Assembly: GCF_002864685.1 (NCBI RefSeq) | Contig: NZ_NMQZ01000022.1 | Coordinates: 1 to 64,000, forward strand | Reading direction: 5' to 3' | Length of the DNA stretch: 64,000 nucleotides | From: Alloalcanivorax mobilis | Lineage (GTDB): Bacteria; Pseudomonadota; Gammaproteobacteria; Pseudomonadales; Alcanivoracaceae | Shown here: piece by piece, positions 36,762 through 45,910 of the stretch | Layout of the letters: the number at the start of each line of letters is the position of its first letter | Numbering within the stretch: position 1 is the stretch's first letter | Program-made: the position numbers and the translations under genes | The notes under the pieces: model-generated | The model's database searches: none | The model's input: only the letters and a program-made list of their open reading frames with translations | What the model was told of the DNA's origin: nothing

Positions 36762-38192
36762 TCATGTTTTTTCCGTCTTGGCGCCTATTTTTTGAGCAAC
36801 CCGTTGCTGATCCTCTTCCTCGCGCATGTGCACGAACGGCTCCAGAATGGTGTTTCCACGAACTTTCGCGCGGATCACGTGTAAAAATGTGTAAGCCCCC
36901 AGCAGTTTGCGAAACAGAAAAATAAACTCCTTCGGTGGCACATCGAAATGCACCGACAGAGCAGTGCGGCTGGCCCGATTCATAACCCGGTTGGGCAGAT
37001 CGCTTTCCCCCCACAGGTATTCACCACGCTCATTGATCACCGCGTCCGGAGGCGGGAACCGGTCCGGGTCCTGAAGGGCTTCGATGGCCTCGAAACACAG
37101 CGCCGCGAAGTCGTCCAGCAAACGCTTGGGCACATCACCGGAGAGAAACTCCAACGCTCGCATGGCCCGTTGCAGCCGATCACTGTCATGATACCAGGAG
37201 GCACGGATCATCTCGCGGCCCGGGCCCAGCACCTGGTCATCGAAATCACGGATGGCGCCGAAATCGAGCAGCACTATGTGGTCCTTGCCGTCGTCGCCGA
37301 CCCGCAGCAGATAGTTGCCGAAATTCGGATCGGTCTGCATCTTGTTCCACTCGAACACCTCCCGGCAGCACAGTTCCATGATCGCGCGGCCGAGAAAATT
37401 GCGGCGCTCCTGGCTCAACGACACCACCGACGGGTCGCTGATGTGCACGCCTTCTTCGTAGGAGAGGCAAAGAATGTTGTGGGTGGAATACTCGCCAAAC
37501 ACTTCCGGCACCACGAAACGCGGATCGTCCTTGAGCGCCTCACGGAAATGCCGGGTGGTGTGCGCCTCAAGATCGTAATCCACCTCTCTGCCGAGCATGT
37601 CGCGGACTTCGTTGAGCCATTGATTGAACTGTTCGGTGATCGGCACCAGGCGGCTGAGTTTGAGCAGCCGCACCAGCGCGCGCATATCGGAGTCGATGGC
37701 ATCGGCGACACCCGGGTACTGAATCTTGAGTACCAGCTCGCGACCGTCGCTTTTGCGCCGCGCACGGTGCACCTGGCCGAGGCTGGCGGCGCCCAGGGGT
37801 TCCGGGTTGACCTCAAGCTCACGCAATTTGACGGCGCCGAGCTGCTTGCGCAGATGCTTCTCCACGGCGCTCCATTCCAGTGCCGTGGTGTTGTTTTCCA
37901 GGGTGTGCAAAGCGGCGGTCACTTCCTCGGGCAAAAAGTGCTCGCCAAACAGGGCCATCATCTGGCCGATCTTCACCACCGATCCCTTTAACTGGCCCAG
38001 TTCATCCACCAGTTCACGAGCGCGCAGGGACAGATTTTGCCGCTGCCGCTGTTCGCGCTGGTCAGCCGAGGCGAACAGACTTCCGGCGCTGGAGGTCGCG
38101 TAGCGCGCCCCGGCCAGAAAGCCGGCGCGGGCCATGGAAAAGCGACGTTCCAGTGAGCCTGTTTTTACCCGTTTAACGGTTTTTCGTGCCAT
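36762..38192 (-). CDS. AarF/ABC1 family kinase-like protein
   Basis: About 476 residues from ATG 38192 (MARKTVKRVKTGSLERRFS). ABC1 motifs: VKIGQMMALFGE (KxGQ), GAASLGQVHRAR, LVLKIQYPG lysine, QTDPNFGNYLLR and LLDFGAIRDF. No C-terminal transmembrane pair is seen, so it differs from the UbiB-like protein encoded at 24639. Such proteins are atypical kinases or ATPases linked to lipid and quinone metabolism. The longer frame to 38795 overlaps the divergent hydrolase gene and is rejected. Confidence 0.86.
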   Translation of the reverse strand: MARKTVKRVKTGSLERRFSMARAGFLAGARYATSSAGSLFASADQREQRQRQNLSLRARELVDELGQLKGSVVKIGQMMALFGEHFLPEEVTAALHTLENNTTALEWSAVEKHLRKQLGAVKLRELEVNPEPLGAASLGQVHRARRKSDGRELVLKIQYPGVADAIDSDMRALVRLLKLSRLVPITEQFNQWLNEVRDMLGREVDYDLEAHTTRHFREALKDDPRFVVPEVFGEYSTHNILCLSYEEGVHISDPSVVSLSQERRNFLGRAIMELCCREVFEWNKMQTDPNFGNYLLRVGDDGKDHIVLLDFGAIRDFDDQVLGPGREMIRASWYHDSDRLQRAMRALEFLSGDVPKRLLDDFAALCFEAIEALQDPDRFPPPDAVINERGEYLWGESDLPNRVMNRASRTALSVHFDVPPKEFIFLFRKLLGAYTFLHVIRAKVRGNTILEPFVHMREEEDQQRVAQKIGAKTEKT

Positions 38193-38252
38193 AGTTCCTC
38201 GCGCGAAGGGCAGCTGAACGCCCTGCATTCTAGCTGATTTGGGGATCGATGT

Positions 38253-39062
38253 ATGGCCGGCACCACCTGGATTCTGCTGCGCGGCCTGGTGCGCGAGCAG
38301 GCCCATTGGGATGACTTTCCCGAGCGCTTTGCTCACGCCCTCGGCAGCGGCCACCGGATTGTCTGCCTGGACCTGCCCGGCAACGGGCAATTGCATGCAC
38401 AGCCCAGCCCGGCGCGGGTTGACGCCATGGTCGACGCCGCGCGCCAGCAGGTGCGTGAACGGGGCATCCGTGGGCCACTGCGTCTGGTGGCGCTGTCCCT
38501 GGGAGGGATGGTGGCCGTGCAGTGGCTTTGCAACCACCCCGACGAGATCGAAGCGGTGGCGTTGATCAATTCCAGCGCCGCGCGCTTCAGCCCGTTCTGG
38601 AAGCGGCTGCGGCCGATGAACTATGCGAGCATCGTGTTCCAGGGGCTGTTGGGCCGTGACCGTTTGCGCCGCGAGCGGATGATTCTGCGCATCAGTACCA
38701 ACCTGCTCAACCCGGAACAACGCGAGCGCCTGGCCGAGCGGTTCACCGAGGTGGATCGGCTGCGGCCGGTCAGCGCCGCCAACACGGTGCGGCAATTATG
38801 GGCGGCGCTGCGCTTCCGGGCGCCAGTGGCGCTGCCACCGGCGGTGCCGGTGCTGGTGATCAACGGCGCCGGCGACCGCCTGGTCCACCCGGATTGCTCC
38901 CGGGACCTGGCACGCCACTGGCAACAGCCGTTGCTGGCGCACCCGGACGGCGGCCACGACCTGTCGCTGGACGCCCCGGAATGGCTGGCGCGAACCCTGC
39001 TCCGCTGGTGGACAGAGCAGGGCCAAATGTCTCCGGTTGACGGCTCCAAGCGTCTCGCCTAG
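38253..39062 (+). CDS. Alpha/beta hydrolase
   Basis: A 269-residue cytosolic hydrolase. The nucleophile elbow is ALSLGG (near residue 87), the Asp is in INGAGDRLVHP and the His is in DGGHDLSL. The start motif LLRGLVREQAHWDDFP takes the place of the usual HG oxyanion loop. Substrate unknown. Divergent from the ABC1 kinase across 60 bp and followed by the MpaB-like gene. Confidence 0.82.
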   Translation: MAGTTWILLRGLVREQAHWDDFPERFAHALGSGHRIVCLDLPGNGQLHAQPSPARVDAMVDAARQQVRERGIRGPLRLVALSLGGMVAVQWLCNHPDEIEAVALINSSAARFSPFWKRLRPMNYASIVFQGLLGRDRLRRERMILRISTNLLNPEQRERLAERFTEVDRLRPVSAANTVRQLWAALRFRAPVALPPAVPVLVINGAGDRLVHPDCSRDLARHWQQPLLAHPDGGHDLSLDAPEWLARTLLRWWTEQGQMSPVDGSKRLA

Positions 39063-39106
39063 CTTCATGAAAACCGACCCGTTGCGCTGACCGCCGGAGA
39101 ACATCA

Positions 39107-40249
39107 ATGGCCACCCCCGAGGAACAACGCCGCCTTACCCTGGGGCCGCGCAACCCGCGCGAGCGCATCTGGTTTGATCGTTACAGCCACCCCAATCTGC
39201 AGCGCTGGCGCCAAGTGCAGGACCCGCTGGCGGATGCCTGCCTGGCGTCGATTTCGTTTCGCCGGCCCTCCGGCTTATTGGACGAGGTGGAACGGCGCGC
39301 GGTGGAGCAGGGCGGCGTTTACCGCGATTTTCTCGAACACTGCCACAGCGTGCCGGCCTGGGTGGATTTCCAGGCGATGGACCTGGGGCGGCGTATGTAC
39401 CGCCGCCATGGCGCCTTGCAGGGGCTGGTGCTGATGTGTTCGAGCCTGGTGGAAGGCTACGCCCACAACAAACCCAGCCAGGTGCTGGTGGCCACCGGGC
39501 GTCTGCAGGAAGACGTTTCCCGGCGCATCTATGAAACCGGCCAGATGCTGCACAACATCGCCGCGCCCGAGGGGCTGCGCCCGGGCGGTCTTGGCCACCG
39601 CACCCTGATGGAAGTGCGACTGCTGCACGCCGCTGTGCGCCGTCATCTTGACGACAGCGGCCGCTGGAACAGCGATCTCTATGACCTGCCGATCAACCAG
39701 GAAGACATGGCCGGCACCGTGCTGGAGTTCGATTACATGGTGGTGCGAGGCTTACGGCGACTGGGCCTGTATATAAGCCGCCGTGAGCACGAGGCGATGC
39801 ATTATTTCTGGCGCTATGCCGGCTATCTTCTCGGCGTGGACGAAGCCCTGCTGACGGCCACCATCGAAGAGCAGGAAATTCTGGCGCTGCAACTGACCTC
39901 CCACCTCTATGAACCCACCGCCGACAGCGAAGCGCTGGCCAAGGCGCTGCTCCGCGACATGGCCAACAAGCCTCCGTTTCACCTTCCCTACGATGTGCTG
40001 CTGGCGATCAGCCGTTTCTTAATTGGCGATGCCATGGCCGATGATCTGCGCATTCACAACCGGGTCTCTTCGGCGGCGGCGGTGCGCATGCTCAGGGCCA
40101 CCCTGGGCGTGGCCAGCCTGGGGCAACGGCTGCTGCCGGAACGCGCCAAACGACGCCTGGAAGACATCAACCATGGCCTTGGGCGGCGCACGCTGAACGT
40201 GGGCCTGGGCAAAACACCGGCCCGCTGGGGATTCAAGGCAATGGCCTGA
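39107..40249 (+). CDS. Oxygenase MpaB family protein (DUF2236)
   Basis: A 380-residue largely helical protein of the DUF2236/latex-clearing-protein superfamily, members of which bind heme b. Features include FDRYSHPNLQRWRQVQDPLAD, HRTLMEVRLLHAAVRRHL (candidate heme-ligand histidine) and INQEDMAGTVLEFDYMVVRGL. Some relatives cleave isoprenoids or demethylate mycophenolic acid; the substrate here is unknown. Downstream of an alpha/beta hydrolase by 45 bp, a likely pair. Confidence 0.83.
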   Translation: MATPEEQRRLTLGPRNPRERIWFDRYSHPNLQRWRQVQDPLADACLASISFRRPSGLLDEVERRAVEQGGVYRDFLEHCHSVPAWVDFQAMDLGRRMYRRHGALQGLVLMCSSLVEGYAHNKPSQVLVATGRLQEDVSRRIYETGQMLHNIAAPEGLRPGGLGHRTLMEVRLLHAAVRRHLDDSGRWNSDLYDLPINQEDMAGTVLEFDYMVVRGLRRLGLYISRREHEAMHYFWRYAGYLLGVDEALLTATIEEQEILALQLTSHLYEPTADSEALAKALLRDMANKPPFHLPYDVLLAISRFLIGDAMADDLRIHNRVSSAAAVRMLRATLGVASLGQRLLPERAKRRLEDINHGLGRRTLNVGLGKTPARWGFKAMA

Positions 40250-40337
40250 CGCCGCCATCGAAGGGCAAAGCACGGCAAACGGGCGAGCCAACAGGATTCC
40301 GGCCAAGGCCGGCGGGGAGGCGTGAATAACGGGGAGG

Positions 40338-40359
40338 GCCGCCGGGTTGTCCCGGCGGC
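40338..40359. terminator. Bidirectional terminator between MpaB-like gene and prc
   Basis: GCCGCCGGG (40338-40346), loop TTGT, CCCGGCGGC (40351-40359), followed by GGGTTTGAT. Perfect 9-bp stem between convergent genes. Confidence 0.75.
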
Positions 40360-40367
40360 GGGTTTGA

Positions 40368-42476
40368 TCAGGCGCCTTTGTCGGCCACCCGCTGGTGACT
40401 CATCAGGCTCACCAGGTCGGCGAGAATCTCGCCGGCCTCTTTCAGGTAGGGGTCTTTGCTCATCGGCTCTTCCGCGGATTCCGGGTCCAGAGCGCGCTGC
40501 TCTTCGAGGGTGCGCAGATCGGCCATCTTTTTGATTGGCTCTTCACCACGAGCCTTGCGCACCGCGTTCTCGATGGCCAGCCGCTGCTGATCGAATTGCT
40601 GTTGCCAGGCGCGGCGCTTTTTCTCATCCAGAGTGACCACGCGACGCTCGCGAGCCTGGTCGAGCAACCCACGCAGCTTCTCCACATAGACAAACTCCGG
40701 ATCACTCTTGATGCGCGCTTCGTGACGCTTGCGCAGATCGGGCAGCAACGGCACCAAGTCGTGCACCGGTGTGTATTTGGCCGGATCGATCTCATCCCAG
40801 GGCATGGCGTTGGGCTGGGTGCTCTCACCCACCTCATCCTTGTTGATCAGCGAAGGCATGGTGACATCCGGCACGATGCCCAGATTCTGGTTGCTGGAGC
40901 CCGACACCCGATAGAACTTGGCGTTGGTCATTTTCAGCTTGCCGTGATTCAGATCCAGCAGGGTTTGCACGGTGCCCTTGCCGTAGGTCTGATCGCCAAC
41001 GATCAATGCCCGGCCATAATCCTGCATCGCGCCGGCGAAAATCTCCGAGGCCGAGGCGCTGTAGCGGTTCACCAATACCGCCATCGGCCCGGCATAGAGA
41101 ATCCCCGGGTATTGATCGCTTTCGACGCTGACGCGGCCACCGGCTTCACGCACCTGCACGGTCGGCCCGCGATTGATGAACAGGCTGACCAGCTTGTTCA
41201 CCTCCAGCAGGGAGCCGCCGCCGTTGTTGCGCAGATCAATGGCCAGCGCGTCGACGTTTTCCTTGCGCAGCTCCATCAACAGTTGCGCCACGTCGCGGGT
41301 GGTGCTGGTGTAATCCGGGTCGCCACGGTGAAAGGCGTTGAAGTCCAGATAGAATGCCGGGATTTCAATCACCCCGAGTTTCATCGGTTTGCCATCACGG
41401 GTGATATCGATCACCGCCTTCTTGGCCGCTTGTTCTTCCAGCACCACCTTGTTGCGGGTAATCGACAGCGTGTGGGTGTCGTGCTCGCCGGCGCCGCCGG
41501 CCGGGATCACTTCAAGGCGCACCTTGGAACCCTTGGGTCCGCGAATCTTGTCCACCACCTCGTCCAGGCGCATGCCGATGATGTTGACCATGTCCTTGTC
41601 TTCCTGGCCCACACCGACAATGCGATCCGCCGGCTTAAGCTGGCCGGACTTGGCCGCCGGCCCGCCGGGCACCAGGCGCACCACCTTGGTGTAGCCGTCT
41701 TCGTACTGCAGCACCGCGCCGATGCCCTCCAGGGAGCGGCTCATGCTGATGTCGAAGTTTTCCGAATTGTGCGGGGTAAAGTAGGTGGTGTGCGGATCAA
41801 AGCTTTGTGTCACCGCGTTCATATAAAGCTGAAACACATCCTCGGAGGTGTTCTGGCGAACCCGATCAAGCTGGCTTTGATAGCGGCTGACCAGGCGCTT
41901 TTGAATCTCTTTCTCGTCGGTGCCGTTGAGGCGCATGGACAGCACCGCGTTTTTCAGCTGCCGATCCCAGATCCGGCCAAGAGCGTCCTGATCCGATGCC
42001 CAATCCGCTTTGGTGCGATCCAGTTCCACCGGCGTGTCATCATCGAAGCGCCAATCATCAAACCCGGCGTTCAGTTCGGCGACGATGGCGGTAAGCCTTG
42101 TTTCCAGATGGCTCTGGTAACGGTTGAAAATGGTGTAGCCGCCCTCCAGCACGCCCTCGCCGAGTTGATCGTCAAGCTTGTCCCGATACACCTGGAACGC
42201 CTGGATGTCCTGCTGGCTGAGAAACAGCCGATTGGGGTCCAGGTCCTTGAGATACTGGGCGAAGATCCGCTCGGAGAGTGCATCATTGAATTTCAGCCGC
42301 AGGTAATGCAGGTCCAGGCGGTCAACGATTTCCTCGGTGGCTTCGCGCTGCACCTCGGTGGGCTTGAGAGCCCCCTCGACCTCCGGAGCGGGGCGCAGGC
42401 TGCCGCCGACCTGAAGGGCGCCACACAGCAGTACGATTGCCAGAAGCACACCAAACAACTTTCGAAACACGGACAT
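40368..42476 (-). CDS. prc: Tail-specific (C-terminal processing) protease Prc/Tsp
   Basis: A 702-residue periplasmic S41 protease with an N-terminal signal anchor (LFGVLLAIVLLCGALQVGG). It has a PDZ domain (GIGAVLQYEDGYTKVVRLVPGGPAAKSG), a catalytic serine in NRYSASASEIFAGAMQDYG, a lysine in YGKGTVQ, and the C-terminal Tsp-type domain. It degrades or trims periplasmic proteins, including peptidoglycan hydrolases. ATG 42476 is chosen because the frame's more upstream start at 42488 is TTG. Confidence 0.95.
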   Translation of the reverse strand: MSVFRKLFGVLLAIVLLCGALQVGGSLRPAPEVEGALKPTEVQREATEEIVDRLDLHYLRLKFNDALSERIFAQYLKDLDPNRLFLSQQDIQAFQVYRDKLDDQLGEGVLEGGYTIFNRYQSHLETRLTAIVAELNAGFDDWRFDDDTPVELDRTKADWASDQDALGRIWDRQLKNAVLSMRLNGTDEKEIQKRLVSRYQSQLDRVRQNTSEDVFQLYMNAVTQSFDPHTTYFTPHNSENFDISMSRSLEGIGAVLQYEDGYTKVVRLVPGGPAAKSGQLKPADRIVGVGQEDKDMVNIIGMRLDEVVDKIRGPKGSKVRLEVIPAGGAGEHDTHTLSITRNKVVLEEQAAKKAVIDITRDGKPMKLGVIEIPAFYLDFNAFHRGDPDYTSTTRDVAQLLMELRKENVDALAIDLRNNGGGSLLEVNKLVSLFINRGPTVQVREAGGRVSVESDQYPGILYAGPMAVLVNRYSASASEIFAGAMQDYGRALIVGDQTYGKGTVQTLLDLNHGKLKMTNAKFYRVSGSSNQNLGIVPDVTMPSLINKDEVGESTQPNAMPWDEIDPAKYTPVHDLVPLLPDLRKRHEARIKSDPEFVYVEKLRGLLDQARERRVVTLDEKKRRAWQQQFDQQRLAIENAVRKARGEEPIKKMADLRTLEEQRALDPESAEEPMSKDPYLKEAGEILADLVSLMSHQRVADKGA

Positions 42477-42515
42477 GGGCTGACTCAATGGCTTGTTTTG
42501 TAGGGCAGTATAGCA

Positions 42516-42559
42516 GGCCGTTTAAAAAACGCTCTGACCGGTCAGGCCGATAAACGGCC
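42516..42559. promoter_or_regulatory. Nested palindromes upstream of prc
   Basis: GGCCGTTT (42516-42523) and AAACGGCC (42552-42559) flank the perfect palindrome CTGACCGGTCAG (42534-42545). It lies 40-80 bp upstream of the prc start, where an operator would be expected. The regulator is unknown. Confidence 0.55.
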
Positions 42560-42729
42560 ACTTTATTAAATGGCGGTAAAAATACCGTCCCCGCTGGCGG
42601 TATCGCCGGCTGGTGAGGGCGGTTGCCGCGCCTGGCGCCCGCGGATCATCGCACGGGCCCGTGACCACGCATAGGCAAACGGCCGGGCTGACGACATACT
42701 GTGCGCAACGCCGACCCCCAGGAGTTTTC

Positions 42730-43953
42730 GTGCATCGTCTGTTTACCACTTTCTTTCTGATCGGCATTGCCGGCGCTTTGTTCCAATTGATTGGCGGCGA
42801 TTTGCAAGCGCCCGGGCGGGTGGTGGCGGCATTGTGGGAAGCGGCCGATCTGGCGGTCACCGTCAGCCTCGGTCTGGTCGGTGTGCTGGCGTTGTGGAGC
42901 GGTCTGTTCCGGCTTGCCGAACACAGCCGCCTGGCCGACCGGCTTTCCGCCCGGGTGCGGCCGTTGTTGTCGCGGCTGATGCCCTCGCTGAACGATAACC
43001 CGGGTGCCGGCGCCGGCGTGTCGATGAATCTGGCCGCCAACATGCTGGGCCTGGATAACGCCGCCACGCCGCTGGGCCTGCGCGCCATGGAGGACCTGCA
43101 AAAAAGCAATCCGCAGCCGCACCGCGCCAGCGACAGCCAGATCATGTTTCTGGTGCTCAATACCTCTTCGGTAACCCTGGTGCCGGTCACTGTTCTGCTC
43201 TACCGGGCCCAGCAGGGCGCCGCCGATCCGGCGGCGGTCTATCTGCCCATGCTGATGGCAACCACCGTCTCCACCTTTGTCGGCGTCTGGCTGGTGGCGC
43301 GCATTCAGCGCATTTCCCTGCGCGATCCGTTATTGCTGGCGGTGGCGCTGGGCTGGCTGGCGCTGCTGGCGCTGATGGGCCTGGGCGTGTGGCTGGCACC
43401 ACCGGAACTGGGCGCCACCCTTTCCGGATTGGTCGGTAATCTGATTCTGTTGGCGGTGATCGCCCTGTTCTTCATCGCCGCCTGGCGCGCCGGCGTGGAC
43501 AGCTACGACAGCTTCGTGGAGGGGGCCAAAGAGGGCTTTACCCTGGCGGTCAGGCTGATTCCCTATTTGGTGGCGATGCTGGTGGCGATCGCCATGCTGC
43601 GCGCCAGCGGCGTGCTGGAACTGGCGCTCGGCGTGATTCGCCAAGGGGCCGCGGCCCTGGGCTGGGACACCCGCTTCGTGGACGCGCTGCCGGTGGCGTT
43701 GCTCAAACCATTGAGCGGCTCCGGCGCCCGTGCCGCCATGCTCGATGTAATGCAGACCCATGGCGTGGATTCCCTGGCGGGGCGCATGGCGGCGGTGATG
43801 CAGGGCTCCACCGAGACCACCTTCTATGTGCTCGCGGTGTACTTCGGCAGCGTCGGCATACGCGATTTCCGCTATGCGCTGTGGTGTGGTCTGGCGGCCG
43901 ACGCGGCCGGGCTGGTTTCAGCAATTTTGCTCAGCTATGTGTTTTTCGGCTGA
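42730..43953 (+). CDS. Nucleoside recognition (SpmA/SpmB-like, Gate domain) membrane protein
   Basis: About 407 residues from GTG 42730, which has AGGAG seven bases upstream and gives HRLFTTFFLIGIAGALFQL. It is an inner-membrane protein with many hydrophobic helices and two Gate domains, corresponding to fused SpmA (NMLGLDNAATPLGLRAMEDL) and SpmB (LPVALLKPLSGSGARAAMLD). Function in non-sporulating bacteria is unknown. Its stop abuts the alkB-like stop: TGATCA holds both. Confidence 0.88.
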   Translation: MHRLFTTFFLIGIAGALFQLIGGDLQAPGRVVAALWEAADLAVTVSLGLVGVLALWSGLFRLAEHSRLADRLSARVRPLLSRLMPSLNDNPGAGAGVSMNLAANMLGLDNAATPLGLRAMEDLQKSNPQPHRASDSQIMFLVLNTSSVTLVPVTVLLYRAQQGAADPAAVYLPMLMATTVSTFVGVWLVARIQRISLRDPLLLAVALGWLALLALMGLGVWLAPPELGATLSGLVGNLILLAVIALFFIAAWRAGVDSYDSFVEGAKEGFTLAVRLIPYLVAMLVAIAMLRASGVLELALGVIRQGAAALGWDTRFVDALPVALLKPLSGSGARAAMLDVMQTHGVDSLAGRMAAVMQGSTETTFYVLAVYFGSVGIRDFRYALWCGLAADAAGLVSAILLSYVFFG

Positions 43954-44580
43954 TCAGCGGCGCGCGACGATGTCGCGGAAGGTGAGATTCAGCCTGGGCT
44001 GCACGACGCGGCGGCGGCGGGGCAGGGCGTGCTCAAAATCCTGCTGGACCCTCGGCGACATCACCAACAGGCTGTCGTGGGCAAGGCTGAGCACATGGCT
44101 TTGCCGGCCGCTGCCGTAGCGGCGGAAAGCGAAATCGCGGCTGGCACCCAGGTTATAAGACAGAATCCACGGCGCCGCGCCCAGCTCGGGTTCGTTGTCG
44201 CGGTGCCAGCCCATGGCGTCGTCGCCGTCGCGGTAAAGATTGGCGAGGGCGCCGTTGGGGTGGCGGCCGCTGCATTCACCAAGCGCCACCAGCAACGGCG
44301 ACAGCGCCGCCGGCCAGCCATCGGCGTGGTGATCGATGCCGGAATAGCGGTAGCGCACGCCGGCCTCGCCCAGCCAACAGGTCAGGCGAGGCACCGGGTG
44401 TTCGCGTCCGTACAGTTTCAGCCGTGGCTGCCGCCAAGGAAGTTGGTTACAAAGCGTGTTGAACAACGCCGTGGCCGATGCGCCCAAAAGCCCCGTGATC
44501 AGCCATACCCGGGCGCCACCGTCGAGCACCAGCGGTGTGCCGTGGCGGTTAAGTCGTTGTTCGGTGGAGTTGACAGTCAT
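43954..44580 (-). CDS. AlkB-type alpha-ketoglutarate/Fe(II) dioxygenase
   Basis: A 208-residue 2OG-Fe(II) oxygenase of the ALKBH2/3-like group, which reverses 1-methyladenine and 3-methylcytosine in DNA or RNA. Iron ligands H-x-D are in WHRDNEPELG and the distal His in DFEHALPRR; the 2OG-binding arginines are in RLNLTFR. The substrate loop YRDGDDAMGWH is also as expected. Convergent with the SpmAB gene with no gap. Confidence 0.92.
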   Translation of the reverse strand: MTVNSTEQRLNRHGTPLVLDGGARVWLITGLLGASATALFNTLCNQLPWRQPRLKLYGREHPVPRLTCWLGEAGVRYRYSGIDHHADGWPAALSPLLVALGECSGRHPNGALANLYRDGDDAMGWHRDNEPELGAAPWILSYNLGASRDFAFRRYGSGRQSHVLSLAHDSLLVMSPRVQQDFEHALPRRRRVVQPRLNLTFRDIVARR

Positions 44581-44870
44581 TGCGCACTGCTCTATCTAGC
44601 AGGCTGCTGGAAGCCCCTTGCGTTACGGGCTGTCCCAGACGGGCCGTCCCGGACAGGCCGTCCCGGACGGGCCGTCCCGGACTGGCCTGGCAAGGCGCGA
44701 GGAGGAAAGTTTAGCGTGCGGAATGAACGGTGAGCAACGCCGGAGCCATTTTCACGCAATGCCGCGTTGCGATTCGCCTGGCTGGCAAGCCAAACTACCG
44801 CCCAGCGCCTTGGCTTACGCGGAAACGACCTTCGGCGAGACCATCAAACTTAACGTGAACAGGCCCTAGC
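44581..44870. other. Intergenic region alkB-like/corA with tandem repeat
   Basis: 290 bp with no gene I trust. It holds four 14-bp tandem units (separate entry). The corA-proximal 150 bp presumably carry the corA promoter, though no strong box is seen. Confidence 0.6.
44627..44682 (+). repeat. Four tandem 14-bp units
   Basis: Units at 44627, 44641, 44655 and 44669. The second and fourth are identical (GGGCCGTCCCGGAC), the third differs at its first base (A) and the first is GGGCTGTCCCAGAC. Each unit contains the inverted GTCC/GGAC pair, so the array can fold into several alternative hairpins. Confidence 0.9.
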
Positions 44871-45821
44871 ATGCTGCACGTCTACGACATCGAAAGAGGA
44901 GTGCTGCGCGAGCGCGACGTGGCGGAACTGACTCCGGCCACCGCGGAGGCCGCCGCCTGGATCGATCTGGTTGATGCCACCGATGAGGAGAGGCATCAGG
45001 TTCAGCACCTGTTCCGTCAGGCTCTGCCCGAGTCCGACGACGTCGAGGAGATCGAGGCGTCCGCCCGGTTTTTCCACGACGAACACGGCCTGCACGTTCA
45101 CTCCCTGTTTGCCTACCAGGCCGAGGGCCGCCACCGCACCTCCACCGTGGCGTTCGTTCTGCAGCCCGGCCGGCTGCTGACCTTCCGCGATTCCCGTCTG
45201 CCGGATTTCCGTCTGATGCGCATGCGCATGCGGCGCGGCTGGGTACGGGTGCAGGAGCCGCTGGATATCCTGCTGAGCATTCTCGAACAGAAAACCGAGA
45301 ACCTGGCGGATACCCTGGAAGACATCCACCGGGATTTGGAAGACGTCAGCTACCTGGTGCTGGAGGATGAGGAGTCGGAGCTCGAAGACGGCATCGAGAG
45401 ACTGGCCCACCTGGAAGACAGCAACGGCAAGATCCGCCTGTGTCTGATGGACACCCAGCGCTCGATCTCCTTCATTCAGCGCTACGTGCGCGCCGACAAA
45501 GAACGCCGCCGCACCTGCTCGGAGATCCAGCACGACCTGGATACCTTGATGTCCCACGCCACGTTTCTGTTCGAGAAAATCAACTTCCTGATGGATTCCA
45601 CCCAGGGCTTCATCAACATCGAACAGAACCAGATCATCAAGATTTTCTCGATCGCCGCGGTGGTGTTCCTGCCCCCCACCATGATCGCCAGCATCTACGG
45701 CATGAACTTCCAGGTAATGCCGGAACTGAACTGGGAATTCGGCTACCCGGCGGTGATCGGTTTGATGATTCTCTCCGGCTGCGCGCCGTATTGGTATTTC
45801 AAGCGCAAGGGATGGTTGTAG
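44871..45821 (+). CDS. corA: CorA-family magnesium/cobalt transporter
   Basis: A 316-residue pentameric Mg2+ channel family member. A long N-terminal cytosolic domain is followed by two C-terminal helices with the signature loop YGMNFQVMPELNWEFGYP (true GMN). The basic sphincter end is YFKRKGWL. This is the second CorA-superfamily gene in the window, distinct from the ZntB type at 19124. Confidence 0.93.
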   Translation: MLHVYDIERGVLRERDVAELTPATAEAAAWIDLVDATDEERHQVQHLFRQALPESDDVEEIEASARFFHDEHGLHVHSLFAYQAEGRHRTSTVAFVLQPGRLLTFRDSRLPDFRLMRMRMRRGWVRVQEPLDILLSILEQKTENLADTLEDIHRDLEDVSYLVLEDEESELEDGIERLAHLEDSNGKIRLCLMDTQRSISFIQRYVRADKERRRTCSEIQHDLDTLMSHATFLFEKINFLMDSTQGFINIEQNQIIKIFSIAAVVFLPPTMIASIYGMNFQVMPELNWEFGYPAVIGLMILSGCAPYWYFKRKGWL

Positions 45822-45827
45822 AGGCGA

Positions 45828-45904
45828 GTTGAAAGTTAAAAGTTAAAAGGGCGGCTTCGGATCACACCCGTGCCCCTTTCAACTTTTAACTTGTCACTTT
45901 CAAC
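45828..45904. terminator. AGTTAAAAG-type microrepeat hairpin
   Basis: Outer arms GTTGAAAGT (45828-45836) and ACTTTCAAC (45896-45904) pair perfectly; inner AAAAGTTAAAAGGG and CCCTTTCAACTTTT pair with one mismatch. It lies between convergent corA and the metallohydrolase gene and probably ends both transcripts. Confidence 0.75.
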
Positions 45905-45910
45905 TGCTTT

